Shown here in pieces: positions 34,223 through 43,735 of a DNA stretch of 64,000 nt (position 1 is its first letter; every line of letters starts with the position of its first letter). Below the pieces are notes generated by a model. That model worked only from the letters and a program-made list of their open reading frames with translations. It had not been told where the DNA came from and made no database searches. The position numbers and the translations under genes are program-made. This stretch comes from Parapristionchus giblindavisi (Eukaryota; Nematoda; Chromadorea; Rhabditida; Diplogasteridae), in assembly GCA_943737045.1 (NCBI GenBank), contig CALSFV010000291.1, positions 1 to 64,000 of the forward strand, read 5' to 3'.

Positions 34223-35337
34223 AGATATTCTTGTCAATGGTTCGTCCCCCCATTGATTCTTTCATGATCCATTTTCTTTCGCACCATAAATATTATAGAA
34301 TTAAAACTGTCCGAACAATACAAATTCCGCTCTTTGCCACGTAATACTCAGACTCCGCCCACTTCTTCGCGCGATATACCATTTTCTCTTATTTTATCGA
34401 ATTTTATGGCGTTTCCTCATCATTTCACAGGACTTTCAATAAAAATAAAATTATATGCATGGAAAAAACGTTCGAAAAAACCTTCCGAAAATTTGGAGTG
34501 CGTTTTTCTCAACGGTGGAGAAGTTTACTAAATTCGGCATTTGGCGCGGTGTGTGCAAAACTTTTGTAATTCTATAATATTCGTTTGTAAGACGCAAACT
34601 AAGACAAAATCGAAATTGACTGTCCTACACAAAAAAAGCTGAAATGAAGGATGTGAAACATATCCCAAAATCATGATAAATTAAGTTCTCCTCGTATTAT
34701 TCACCGATGTTTAGCCCCTATGAAGCTCCATTGACAGCTCGACTGAGCTCAACTGAGCTATATGAGATGTAGCTCGACCTTTAGTTCTCGCGAGAGCTCC
34801 TGGCTAAAGATTGAAACGAACTGATTGTGCGTTCATATTCTTCCCCGGTAGTAAGGAAAAGAAGCGAGAAAAGCTTGGTAGAGCTGGAGAGCCTCCTATT
34901 TTATAGCGGAAAGTTTGATTTTTTTAAAATTGTGCGAAGAAACTAAGAAAAATAAATCCGAAAAAAGACATTTTGAGATTCGAGATTCATTGTGCGCGTT
35001 TTCATGTTTTTTTCGCGCGGCATTCGCCAAAAAAATATTTTAAATATTCTTTCTCTGGCTACTTAATTTATAAAATTTCTGTCTTTGCACGATAAAATTG
35101 TTCTGACAAGGGAAACATAATGCATTCCCGTGGCGATATGACTTGTGACATATACCATTCGAATCTGTATCCAATTCTGATAAGACGCCGTTGGTAAGCG
35201 ATCTCAAAGGTTTATGAGCTTCGAGAAAATTGACATTGAAATTTGGCTGTGTGATTCGGGAATTCCTGTGGCATCCTACACAAACCATCCGGATGGGTTT
35301 ATGGACTCATTTATCAACTTCCGAAACAAGTGCTTGT

Positions 35338-35405
35338 GTAGTGCAGTGGATAAGATGGCTGCCTTTATTTTTGACTGTAATGAGTTCGATCCCCCCTGCA
35401 GCAAT
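35338..35405 (+). tRNA. tRNA-like module inside a foldback arm
   Basis: A box TAGTGCAGTGG and B box GAGTTCGATCC at tRNA distance. Stems are poor, so I call it a tRNA-derived or SINE-like module. A T4 run follows. The mirrored copy lies at about 36008-36083 on the minus strand. Confidence 0.5.
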
Positions 35406-36007
35406 AATCTTTTGCTGATTTTGTTGTTGTCGAAAGATTGAAATATTTTGCTGTGATTATGAAAGCTAGAAAAGAGAACATCTTATCAGTGTGAACTCTA
35501 ACAACAAAATGAGTGAAGTAAAAAAATCACATCTCGGGCACATAATGAATGAACAGGAAGGCAATGAGCTGACATCATGGCTTTGGAGGACAGTTAAAAA
35601 AATGGAAGCATGTACCGTACTCGCATTATCTTTGATCTTTGAAATTTCATTGCTGTTTTTCAGGTCATTCATTGCTTGACTCATAATGGAGAGGTTAAAT
35701 TGAACTTCGAATTTTTATGGCATTATTTTTGCTCCTCCCAAGCAATGAATGACCTGAAAAACAGCAATGAGAGTTCAAAGATCAAAGATCATGCGAGTGC
35801 GGTACATGCTTCCATTTTTTGAACTGTCCTCCAAAGCCATGATGTCAGCTCATTGCCTTCCTGTTCATTCATTATGTGCCCGAGATGTGATTTTTTTACT
35901 TCACTCATTTTGTTGTTAGAGTTCACATTGATAAGATGTTCTCTTTTCTAGCTTTCATAATCACAGCAAAATATTTCAATCTTTCGACAACAACAAAATC
36001 AGCAAAA

Positions 36008-36083
36008 GATTATTGCTGCAGGGAGGATCGAACTCATTACAGTCAAAAATAAACGCAGCCACCTTATCCACTACACTACACAA
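36008..36083 (-). tRNA. tRNA-like module, mirrored copy in the right arm
   Basis: Reverse-strand counterpart of 35338-35405 with a few substitutions (A box TAGTGTAGTGG, B box GAGTTCGATCC), followed by the same GCTGATTTT motif. Confidence 0.5.
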
Positions 36084-36561
36084 GTACTTCTTTGGGAAGT
36101 TGATAGATGAGTCCATAAACCCATCCGGATGGTTTGTGTAGGATGCCACAGGAATTCCCGAATCACACAGCCAAATTTCAATGTCAATTTTCTCGAAGCT
36201 CATAAACCTTTGAGATCGCTTACCAACGGCGTCTTATCAGAATTGGATACAGATTCGAATGGTATATGTCACAAGTCATATCGCCACGGGAATGCATTAT
36301 GGTTCCCTTGTGAGTTGGGATGAAAAAGGTAATTCTCCCGCCTGATATTTATTTTTCAATAATTCGAGGGGAATGATTGGAAACCCGGGGATACTCCGGG
36401 TATCCCATTTCAAGTGGCGTAATCTACTGTATTTACTGTATCTGCGTGCTTGCGTTTCTCGCAATAGACGATCTGTGCTCCATTTTCACTAACAATAAAA
36501 TGGTAGGCGGAGTGATATTTTGCATCACATTGACACTGCTCAATAACACAGCCTCCATCAT

Positions 36562-36633
36562 GACTGCTTGGCGCAATGGTAGCGCGTTCGACTCCAGATC
36601 GAAAGGTTGGGCGTTCGATCCGCTCAGTGGTCA
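36562..36633 (+). tRNA. tRNA-Trp (anticodon CCA), copy 2
   Basis: Identical to 18694-18765 over 72 bases, in the second duplicated segment, again followed by TCTTTTGCTGATTTT. Confidence 0.85.
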
Positions 36634-36870
36634 GAATCTTTTGCTGATTTTAGGGAAATGTTAGAAAGACCTCTCCTGTTGATGGAATAGGCATAAGTGG
36701 AAGGAAAAAGAGTAGTCGAACCGACAGCAAAAGACCGAAGAATATCTTATTATCTTATTTATTTTATTATTTTATTAATCAATCTCAATTTCATTTCTCT
36801 CATTTCAACACCACCGATTATCGTGAGTAGTATATACTGTTCATGATGTAACATCATTAGATCTTCCTTT

Positions 36871-37204
36871 CAAGGGAATGACCAACCATCCCCGTCGAGT
36901 TATGACTAGTGACATATACCATTCGAGTCGCCATGTGATTCTGATAATACATCGTTAATGACTAGACTCAAACGTTTATGATCTTCGAGAAAATCGATAT
37001 TGAAATTCGGCCAAATTCGTGTGGTTTCTACACAACGCATGCGGATGGGTTGGTGAACTCTACTATCTTCTTTCGAAACATTGGCTCGTGTAGTGTAGTG
37101 GATAAGATGTCTGCGTCTGCTTTTGACTGTCAAGGGTTCGACCCCCCTTGCCGCACTTTTCTTTTGCTGATTTTGTTGCTGTAGAAAGTTTGAACTGTTT
37201 TGCT
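36871..37204. mobile_element. Family C element, one arm only
   Basis: Begins CAAGGGAATGACC and follows the left arm of the 35107 element through GTGACATATACCATTCGA and the tRNA-like module, ending near TTTTGCTGAGAAG. It is absent from copy 1 (AGATCTTCCTGGGTTTCTGA at about 20133). It lacks the second inverted arm, so it may be a half-deleted element or the unit from which foldbacks were built. Confidence 0.75.
37090..37157 (+). tRNA. tRNA-like module in the one-armed element
   Basis: A box TAGTGTAGTGG and B box GGGTTCGACCCC are perfect Pol III promoter matches. It is followed by TTCTTTTGCTGATTTT. No anticodon could be assigned safely. Confidence 0.5.
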
Positions 37205-37344
37205 GAGAAGAAGAACCAAACCAGATTTAGCACATGTTCGCTCAATTAATAGAATTGCTTAAAAATATAAACTGCTTGATTTCAGGTCAGAGGTACATCT
37301 CAAAACAATTTAAATGGCTCGAAGGGGGTCCTTCTGAAACCGAT

Positions 37345-39059
37345 GGGATTATAGCGAGCTATTTTTAATCTCCTCTCAGGCCATACTCGCTTTCTTTGTC
37401 TACGAGAGACTGTAATTAAAAATAGCTCGTGGTGTGCATTTAAAAGAACTTTAGCAAATTTTACAGTGTTTCAACGATACCAGTGGAGTATTAGGTTAGA
37501 CTCGAGTGGCTACGAATATGAGAAAGATATGAAACATAAAAGTAGCGTGTGCATGCCCACAGATTCAATTTATCATAATGACCGTATAACAATCACTTCT
37601 TTGTTTTGAGTTCACAAGCAACTCTTTGCAGTGTTTTGGTTGTTCCTTGAGGCGCAGGTTAACTACTGCGCGTAAAGTAAAAATATCCAATGTGGTGTCA
37701 AAAATTAGGAAACTATTTTTTTCGTAATATTCTTGGTTGGCTCTTTAAAGCACTTCCCGAGCTAACTTGGAACTCTCCGCTCTGACCACACTCTCTCGCT
37801 TTATTTGTTTACGATAGACTTTTGTCAGAGCAGAGATTAAAAATAGCTCGGGGTGTGCCTTTAAAATAACTTGCAAATTTATAGTTTTTTTCCCCAAAAG
37901 GTTGAAGAAATCTACACTGATGAGAAGGAAGTGACTTCTAATATGAGAAAGATGCGACACATAGAAGAAGCATGTGCACACCTACAGATTCAATTTATCA
38001 TATTGACCGTACAGCAATCACTTGTCTGTTTTGAGTTCACAAGCAACTCTTTGCAGTGAGCTCCTTTTTTGGTTGTTCCCAGCGGCGCAGGAAAATTACT
38101 GCGAGTAAACAAAAAAATATCCATAAGTGTGTGTCTAAAAAGATGAAAAAATTTTTCTTTCGTAACATTCAGAACACGTTCGCTCTTTAAAGTACTTCCT
38201 AATAGAGATCCGCATTCGTGCAATTGCACGACCGGTCGACCAATGTTCGACGTTAAAATGATGAAAAGTCATTCTGCGCGATTTTGACTCTTAATTTCGT
38301 GCAAAGTCGCGCAGTGGCCATAAGAAAAAATATAGCTAAGTTGGCACTATCCGCTCTGACCACACTCTCTCGCGTTCTTTATTTACAAGCGAGTATTGCC
38401 AGAGAGGAAGGTAAAATTAGCTCGGGGCGTGCCTTTGAAAGAACTAGCAAATTTTATTGTGTTTTTTTCCAGGAATATTGGAAATCAACATTGAAACGGA
38501 TGTTGCTTCTAATATGAGAAAGATGTGAAACACAGAAGTAGCGTGTGGACGCCCACAGATTCGATTTGTCATATAAGGCATTAATGCTTTGTCAGATGGA
38601 TTCATCACGTATTTTGTGTAAAAAGAGTAATGCTTTTTTCTCAACTTTCAGTCCACGCTAACTACGTAAAGGCACGCATTGACTAGTGACTGACTAGTGA
38701 GCTAATATGTCACACGACGGATGTGTTTGCGAAAAATCGTCCCGATAATGACGGAAGAAGAGTTGAGTGAAATTCACACGGTGAATCCATTCCAAAAACA
38801 TTAGGAATAGCGTTTAATAAATCTTTATCTCGATTACTATCTCAATATTCTGTGAAAATATTTTTAAAGGCACACCCCAGGCTAATTTGAAACTCTCGAG
38901 CTCTCGCAAAGCGCTCTCGCTTTCGTTGTCTACGAGAGAGCGTTGCCAGAGTGTTTCAAGCATCTGGCAAATTTTACATTTTTTTCATCATAAACCCGAA
39001 AAGACATTGGTTAGCTGCGAGTGGCTACGAATATGAGAAAGATGTGAAACATAACCGCA
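37345..39059. repeat. TTTAAA-hairpin array, cluster 5
   Basis: Four hairpins at about 37350-37440, 37745-37865, 38335-38435 and 38865-38965 with the usual spacers. The first part matches cluster 2 and the rest matches cluster 4. A truncated U element lies at about 38213-38334. Confidence 0.85.
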
Positions 39060-39304
39060 TCGATCGAAAAGATCGAAATGGAAGGGGGGTTGGCCATGAA
39101 TCGAAGTAGTTCAGCGAGCACAACCGAGAATGTTACGAAGAGTGAAATCAGCGATTGAGAATAAACGGCAAGGACTGCGGAGCCATTGTTGGGGTTATAA
39201 AAACAGTAGGGTTTCGCTGTCTGGACCACTGTCCCCGAGAACCCTTTGCCCCTGGCCGAAACAGCGAGGCCGTAAAGGCCCACACAAAAAATAAAATAAA
39301 ATAA
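38301..39304. repeat. Left arm of a nearly perfect 1 kb inverted repeat
   Basis: Pairs with 40098-41102. Comparing many places by eye I saw only one difference, T7 here at 38462 against nine at 40933, plus the length of the AAAAT tail. The arm begins inside the truncated U element and holds two array hairpins and the F repeat. Confidence 0.93.
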
Positions 39305-39915
39305 ACACATCTAAAAAACTCGGTGTTTCACATTCTCGATCTCGTCTTCCTCTTCCTATCCGTCCCATATTTTCTATTCCTTATATTTCCGATGCATTCA
39401 CTAAGGACATCAAGGAAGCTTTGTCAAAAGCTGATCTTGATGTTACTGTTATTGAGTCTATTGGTCCCTCCCTTCTTTCCCTCCTTTCTCGCAACCGGTA
39501 TCTTGACTCGTTTTGTGTCCTCGGTGATCGATGTTGTTTCTGTCCATTCAATCGAGTAGGAATCTGTCAGTCTATAGGAGCTGTTTATCGCTTAGAATGT
39601 TCATTGTGCCCCGATTTCTACATTGGCCATTCAGGCCGACCCCTCCATGCACGCGCAGTAGAACATTACCGTAGTGGTAGATATCCCCTCACTGCCTCTA
39701 ATTCAACCAAGCCATTTGCTCGCCATTCCATTGATTGTCATAATGCTCAACCCATTCGTTTGTCTGGTACCGTCATCTGCATCGAACCCAATGTAGTCAG
39801 ACGGAAAGTAGCCGAGGCCCTTCACATTGAGACCACTAAACCACCTATCAATGCCCGCTATGAACTCACTGATGACCTCACCCCATTATCTCTTCTCTCA
39901 CTGTCTCTAACATAA
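39305..39915 (+). CDS. Penelope-like element C-terminus: GIY-YIG endonuclease domain
   Basis: About 200 codons are open to TAA, without a start because the 5' part is missing. Upstream residues (IPYISDAFTKDIKEALSKA) resemble the linker after the reverse transcriptase of Penelope-like elements. Then a Cys-rich segment (CCFCPFN, GIC) precedes the GIY-YIG core: GAVYRLECSLCPDFYIG, Arg in HSGRPLHAR, and EHYRS. Later come the H...H cluster (ARHSIDCH) and a Glu in RRKVAEALHIE, matching catalytic order Y, Y, R, E. The RT itself is absent, so this is a 5'-truncated copy. It lies exactly between the arms of the large inverted repeat. Confidence 0.85.
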
Positions 39916-39954
39916 CACCCACTCTCTCTCTCATCTTTTCACTCCATTGTCATT

Positions 39955-40112
39955 ATTTATTTTATTTTATTTTATTTTATTTTATTTTATTTTATTTTAT
40001 TTTATTTTATTTTATTTTATTTTATTTTATTTTATTTTATTTTATTTTATTTTATTTTATTTTATTTTATTTTATTTTATTTTATTTTATTTTATTTTAT
40101 TTTATTTTATTT
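39955..40112. repeat. TTTTA pentanucleotide satellite
   Basis: About 30 perfect TTTTA units. It joins the end of the Penelope-like fragment to the inverted F repeat. The left side of the inverted repeat has only three AAAAT units, so the tract grew on one side. Confidence 0.97.
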
Positions 40113-41102
40113 TTTGTGTGGGCCTTTACGGCCTCGCTGTTTCGGCCAGGGGCAAAGGGTTCTCGGGGACAGTGGTCCAGACAGCGAAACCCTACTGTTT
40201 TTATAACCCCAACAATGGCTCCGCAGTCCTTGCCGTTTATTCTCAATCGCTGATTTCACTCTTCGTAACATTCTCGGTTGTGCTCGCTGAACTACTTCGA
40301 TTCATGGCCAACCCCCCTTCCATTTCGATCTTTTCGATCGATGCGGTTATGTTTCACATCTTTCTCATATTCGTAGCCACTCGCAGCTAACCAATGTCTT
40401 TTCGGGTTTATGATGAAAAAAATGTAAAATTTGCCAGATGCTTGAAACACTCTGGCAACGCTCTCTCGTAGACAACGAAAGCGAGAGCGCTTTGCGAGAG
40501 CTCGAGAGTTTCAAATTAGCCTGGGGTGTGCCTTTAAAAATATTTTCACAGAATATTGAGATAGTAATCGAGATAAAGATTTATTAAACGCTATTCCTAA
40601 TGTTTTTGGAATGGATTCACCGTGTGAATTTCACTCAACTCTTCTTCCGTCATTATCGGGACGATTTTTCGCAAACACATCCGTCGTGTGACATATTAGC
40701 TCACTAGTCAGTCACTAGTCAATGCGTGCCTTTACGTAGTTAGCGTGGACTGAAAGTTGAGAAAAAAGCATTACTCTTTTTACACAAAATACGTGATGAA
40801 TCCATCTGACAAAGCATTAATGCCTTATATGACAAATCGAATCTGTGGGCGTCCACACGCTACTTCTGTGTTTCACATCTTTCTCATATTAGAAGCAACA
40901 TCCGTTTCAATGTTGATTTCCAATATTCCTGGAAAAAAAAACACAATAAAATTTGCTAGTTCTTTCAAAGGCACGCCCCGAGCTAATTTTACCTTCCTCT
41001 CTGGCAATACTCGCTTGTAAATAAAGAACGCGAGAGAGTGTGGTCAGAGCGGATAGTGCCAACTTAGCTATATTTTTTCTTATGGCCACTGCGCGACTTT
41101 GC
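40098..41102. repeat. Right arm of the 1 kb inverted repeat
   Basis: Reverse complement of 38301-39304, ending with GGCCACTGCGCGACTTTGC. It contains F repeat copy 5 and two hairpins of the TTTAAA family, all inverted. Confidence 0.93.
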
Positions 41103-41473
41103 TACACGAGTTTTGTGTATCGAAATATTGGCCTGTGCCAACCCTCACCCAGATTTGCCCGACTTGCACAAACGGTCTCATATGCAGATATATTTTATAT
41201 ATATATTCTACGAGAATTTACTGTATTCAAAAAAATCTCAGTGGTTCAACCCCGCACCTCAATCTCAGTTGTTAACCCCACACCAATCTCATCTTCGATC
41301 CCACAACCTTCTCCACCTCTCTCTTTCCTCTTTCCCCTATTCATTGATCCTTGTGGATAATAAATATTGTTTATAATTCCATAATAGTATAAAACACACT
41401 ACCATTGTGTCAAATAACGACAATGGTACCAAAGTGAAACAACGATCCCGTCGGGGGTCGTTACAAGACTATA
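41103..41473. other. Unassigned sequence
   Basis: A pyrimidine-rich stretch near 41300 (CCACCTCTCTCTTTCC) is the only notable feature. Frames of up to 106 codons begin in the inverted repeat and look like chance. Confidence 0.35.
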
Positions 41474-41671
41474 CAGTACCGCACGATCGCCCTCCCTAAA
41501 GGCGGGCCGCCGCGACATGAATCATGTCGCCTCATGTCTCATCTTTCTAAAAAATTTTTAAAACATTTCATTAGTTGTGATCATTGCATCATCAAATATA
41601 ATTAAGATCACCGTTAAAACGAGTAAAATTGGTTAACTCTGGACAGAGTTATTGAGGATCATGGATGGCGG

Positions 41672-42731
41672 CAGGGATGTGCGAGAATAAAATTTCGAGA
41701 AAAATTTCTCGAATAAGATTTCTCGTCTTATTTTTTCGAGAAATCCGAGAAATTCGAGAAAAATCGAGAAAATGATAAAAAAATATATTAAAAGGCGTTT
41801 TCATAACTTTTTCTCTCTTTTCCAACAATGACAACATTTATAGGTGATAACATTGTCCAAAACAAAAATAATAACAGTGAATACATGAAACCGTAATATT
41901 TTAGATGCGGCAACCCACTGAGGGGATATATTAAAACTAAGAAAAATAAGAGAATTGAAGTTCTATTTGGCAATTTGCAATCAATAAGTATGTCGTAGTA
42001 AGAGCAATTTGACTCTTAAAGCAGGGGTGTGCATTTCTCGTTTCTCGATTTCTCGAATTTCTCGATTTCTCGACATTTTTCGAGAAAATTTCTCGTCGAG
42101 AAATTTCTCGATTTTTATTCGAGAAATTCGAGAAAAACTTAACATTTATCATAGATTTAAACTTCTATCTACCGTGAAATATGTGCTAATAAATTCCCTT
42201 TAAGAGTCAAATTGCTCTTACTACGACATACTTATTGATTGCAAATTGCCAAATAGAACTTCAATTCTCTTATTTTTCTTAGTTTTAATATATCCCCTCG
42301 GTGGGTTGCCGCATCTAAAATATTACGGTTTCATGTATTCACTGTTATTATTTTTGTTTTGGACAATGTTATCACCTATAAATGTTGTCATTGTTGGAAA
42401 AGAGAGAAAAAGTTATGAAAACGCCTTTTAATATATTTTTTTATCATTTTCTCGATTTTTCTCGAATTTCTCGGATTTCTCGAAAAAATAAGACGAGAAA
42501 TCTTATTCGAGAAATTTTTCTCGAAATTTTATTCTCGCACATCCCTGTCTTAAAGGGAATTTATTAGCACATATTTCACGGTAGATAGAAGTTTAAATCT
42601 ATGATAAATGTTAAGTTTTTCTCGAATTTCTCGAATAAAAATCGAGAAATTTCTCGACGAGAAATTTTCTCGAAAAATGTCGAGAAATCGAGAAATTCGA
42701 GAAATCGAGAAACGAGAAATGCACACCTCTG
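41672..42731. mobile_element. hAT-type MITE, family I copy 1
   Basis: Ends CAGGGATGTGCGAGAATA and ATGCACACCTCTG, flanked by the 8-base duplication GATGGCGG (41664-41671 and 42732-42739). The interior is made of CGAGAAATTTCTCG-type repeats. A second copy of the same family is inserted in it in inverse orientation. Confidence 0.93.
42022..42547. mobile_element. hAT-type MITE, family I copy 2, nested
   Basis: Ends CAGGGGTGTGCATTTCTCG and CTCGCACATCCCTG, flanked by TCTTAAAG (42014-42021 and 42548-42555). It is inverted relative to its host copy, so the pair looks like one large palindrome. Confidence 0.95.
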
Positions 42732-43192
42732 GATGGCGGTAGTGCTACCGTAATCCCTTCAAATTTGAATTTCCCGCACTTTTCATTGACCCTGCGAAAT
42801 CGATTTTCTCACGAACGTGCTTTAGAACGCTTCTTTTGTATTTCATAGTGTATTTTATAAAATAATTACAATACTTCCAAAAACAATACTTCCAATACGG
42901 GAAAAATCGTTCTAAAACAGATTCGTTAGAAAATCGATTTCGCAGGGTCAATGAAAAGTGCGGGAAATTCAAACTTGAATTGATTACGGCAGCATCACCG
43001 TCAGCCGTGATCCTCAATACCTCTGTCCAAAGTCAACCAATTTTATTCGTTTTTTTAAACGGTCTTATTTGATGATGCAATGATCACAACTAATGAAATG
43101 TTTTAAGAATTTTTTAGAAAGACGCGACAAGAGGCGACATGATTCATGTCGCGGCGGCCCGCCTTTAGGGAGGGCGATCGTGCGGGACTGTA

Positions 43193-43735
43193 GTTTAGGA
43201 CTTTTGAATATAAGAGCATCTAGATCTCGCTCTAGCGACTATATTATGAAAGCACAACAAGAAAGATAATGTGTAATACGTAATGCCTAGGTCAGTGAAT
43301 TGTTAAACGACGGGAAATATAGTACGATCAACTACAAAGTCGATACTCCCCCTCCCCCATAGTCATAATATAATAATTCTCCCCGTTCCACACACTCTAT
43401 CGCGTCCCATCCATTTATTTTTTCATGATTTGCGCACCATGCATTGTTCTGATAGCGCGGTTTTGTCCGAGTCTAAAACTGAGTTATTTATTTTAAAAAA
43501 TTCACTCCGGAATGATGGAAAATTAAAACAATTATTGATTTGCATAACGAATTGAACTATCATTGTTCATTCTTTTTCTTTTCATTATAACATCCACCAT
43601 TCCTATAGATTGGTTCACGTTTTTTCATCTTCTTTTTTTCCTGTCTGTCGATTAAGGTTTTTTTTAAATTTTTAACTATATAACTCCTTAGAGGTTCGTC
43701 AATTCCTCTGGTTCCATCTTTTCGTCTTTTCCAGG
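43193..43735. other. Region upstream of the membrane-protein gene
   Basis: No repeat recognised. Just before the proposed ATG is TCTTTTCCAGG, a strong splice-acceptor sequence, one base from the ATG. So a 5' untranslated exon lies upstream, or the mRNA is trans-spliced here. No core promoter could be named. Confidence 0.45.

Larger units (their letters stand above)
35107..36310. mobile_element. Foldback element, family C copy 2, with a tRNA-like module in each arm
   Basis: A 1.2 kb palindrome with CAAGGGAA ends flanked by TGA (35104-35106 and 36311-36313), centre near 35710. Copy 1 of the duplication lacks it (TTGTTAAGAGTTGGG at about 18458). The two arms are almost the same. Each arm carries a tRNA-like module followed by AATCTTTTGCTGATTTT: 35338-35405 on + and about 36008-36083 on -. 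Open frames in the arms are mirror duplicates and not genes. Confidence 0.9.
27059..37790. repeat. Duplicated segment, copy 2
   Basis: The counterpart of 14328-21000, longer because of later insertions: H element 27631-28023, repeat P 28173-28345, LINE 29002-30187, Q element 30241-30875, family A foldback 30888-32323, family C foldback 35107-36310 and a one-armed C element 36871-37204. It also has an expanded GA satellite at 33060-33172. Confidence 0.9.
41474..43190. mobile_element. Foldback element, family J (TA target), with hAT elements inside
   Basis: Outer arms start CAGTACCGCACGATCGCCCT and end with the inverse, flanked by TA (41472-41473 and 43191-43192). The CAGT ends and TA duplication suggest Tc1/mariner. 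Arms include GGGCCGCCGCGACATGAATC. The centre lies near 42870, and the left half is lengthened by a 1.06 kb hAT insertion. Confidence 0.88.

Noticed and set aside
35214..36323. Paired frames on opposite strands
   Set aside because: They are mirror images produced by the arms of a foldback element.
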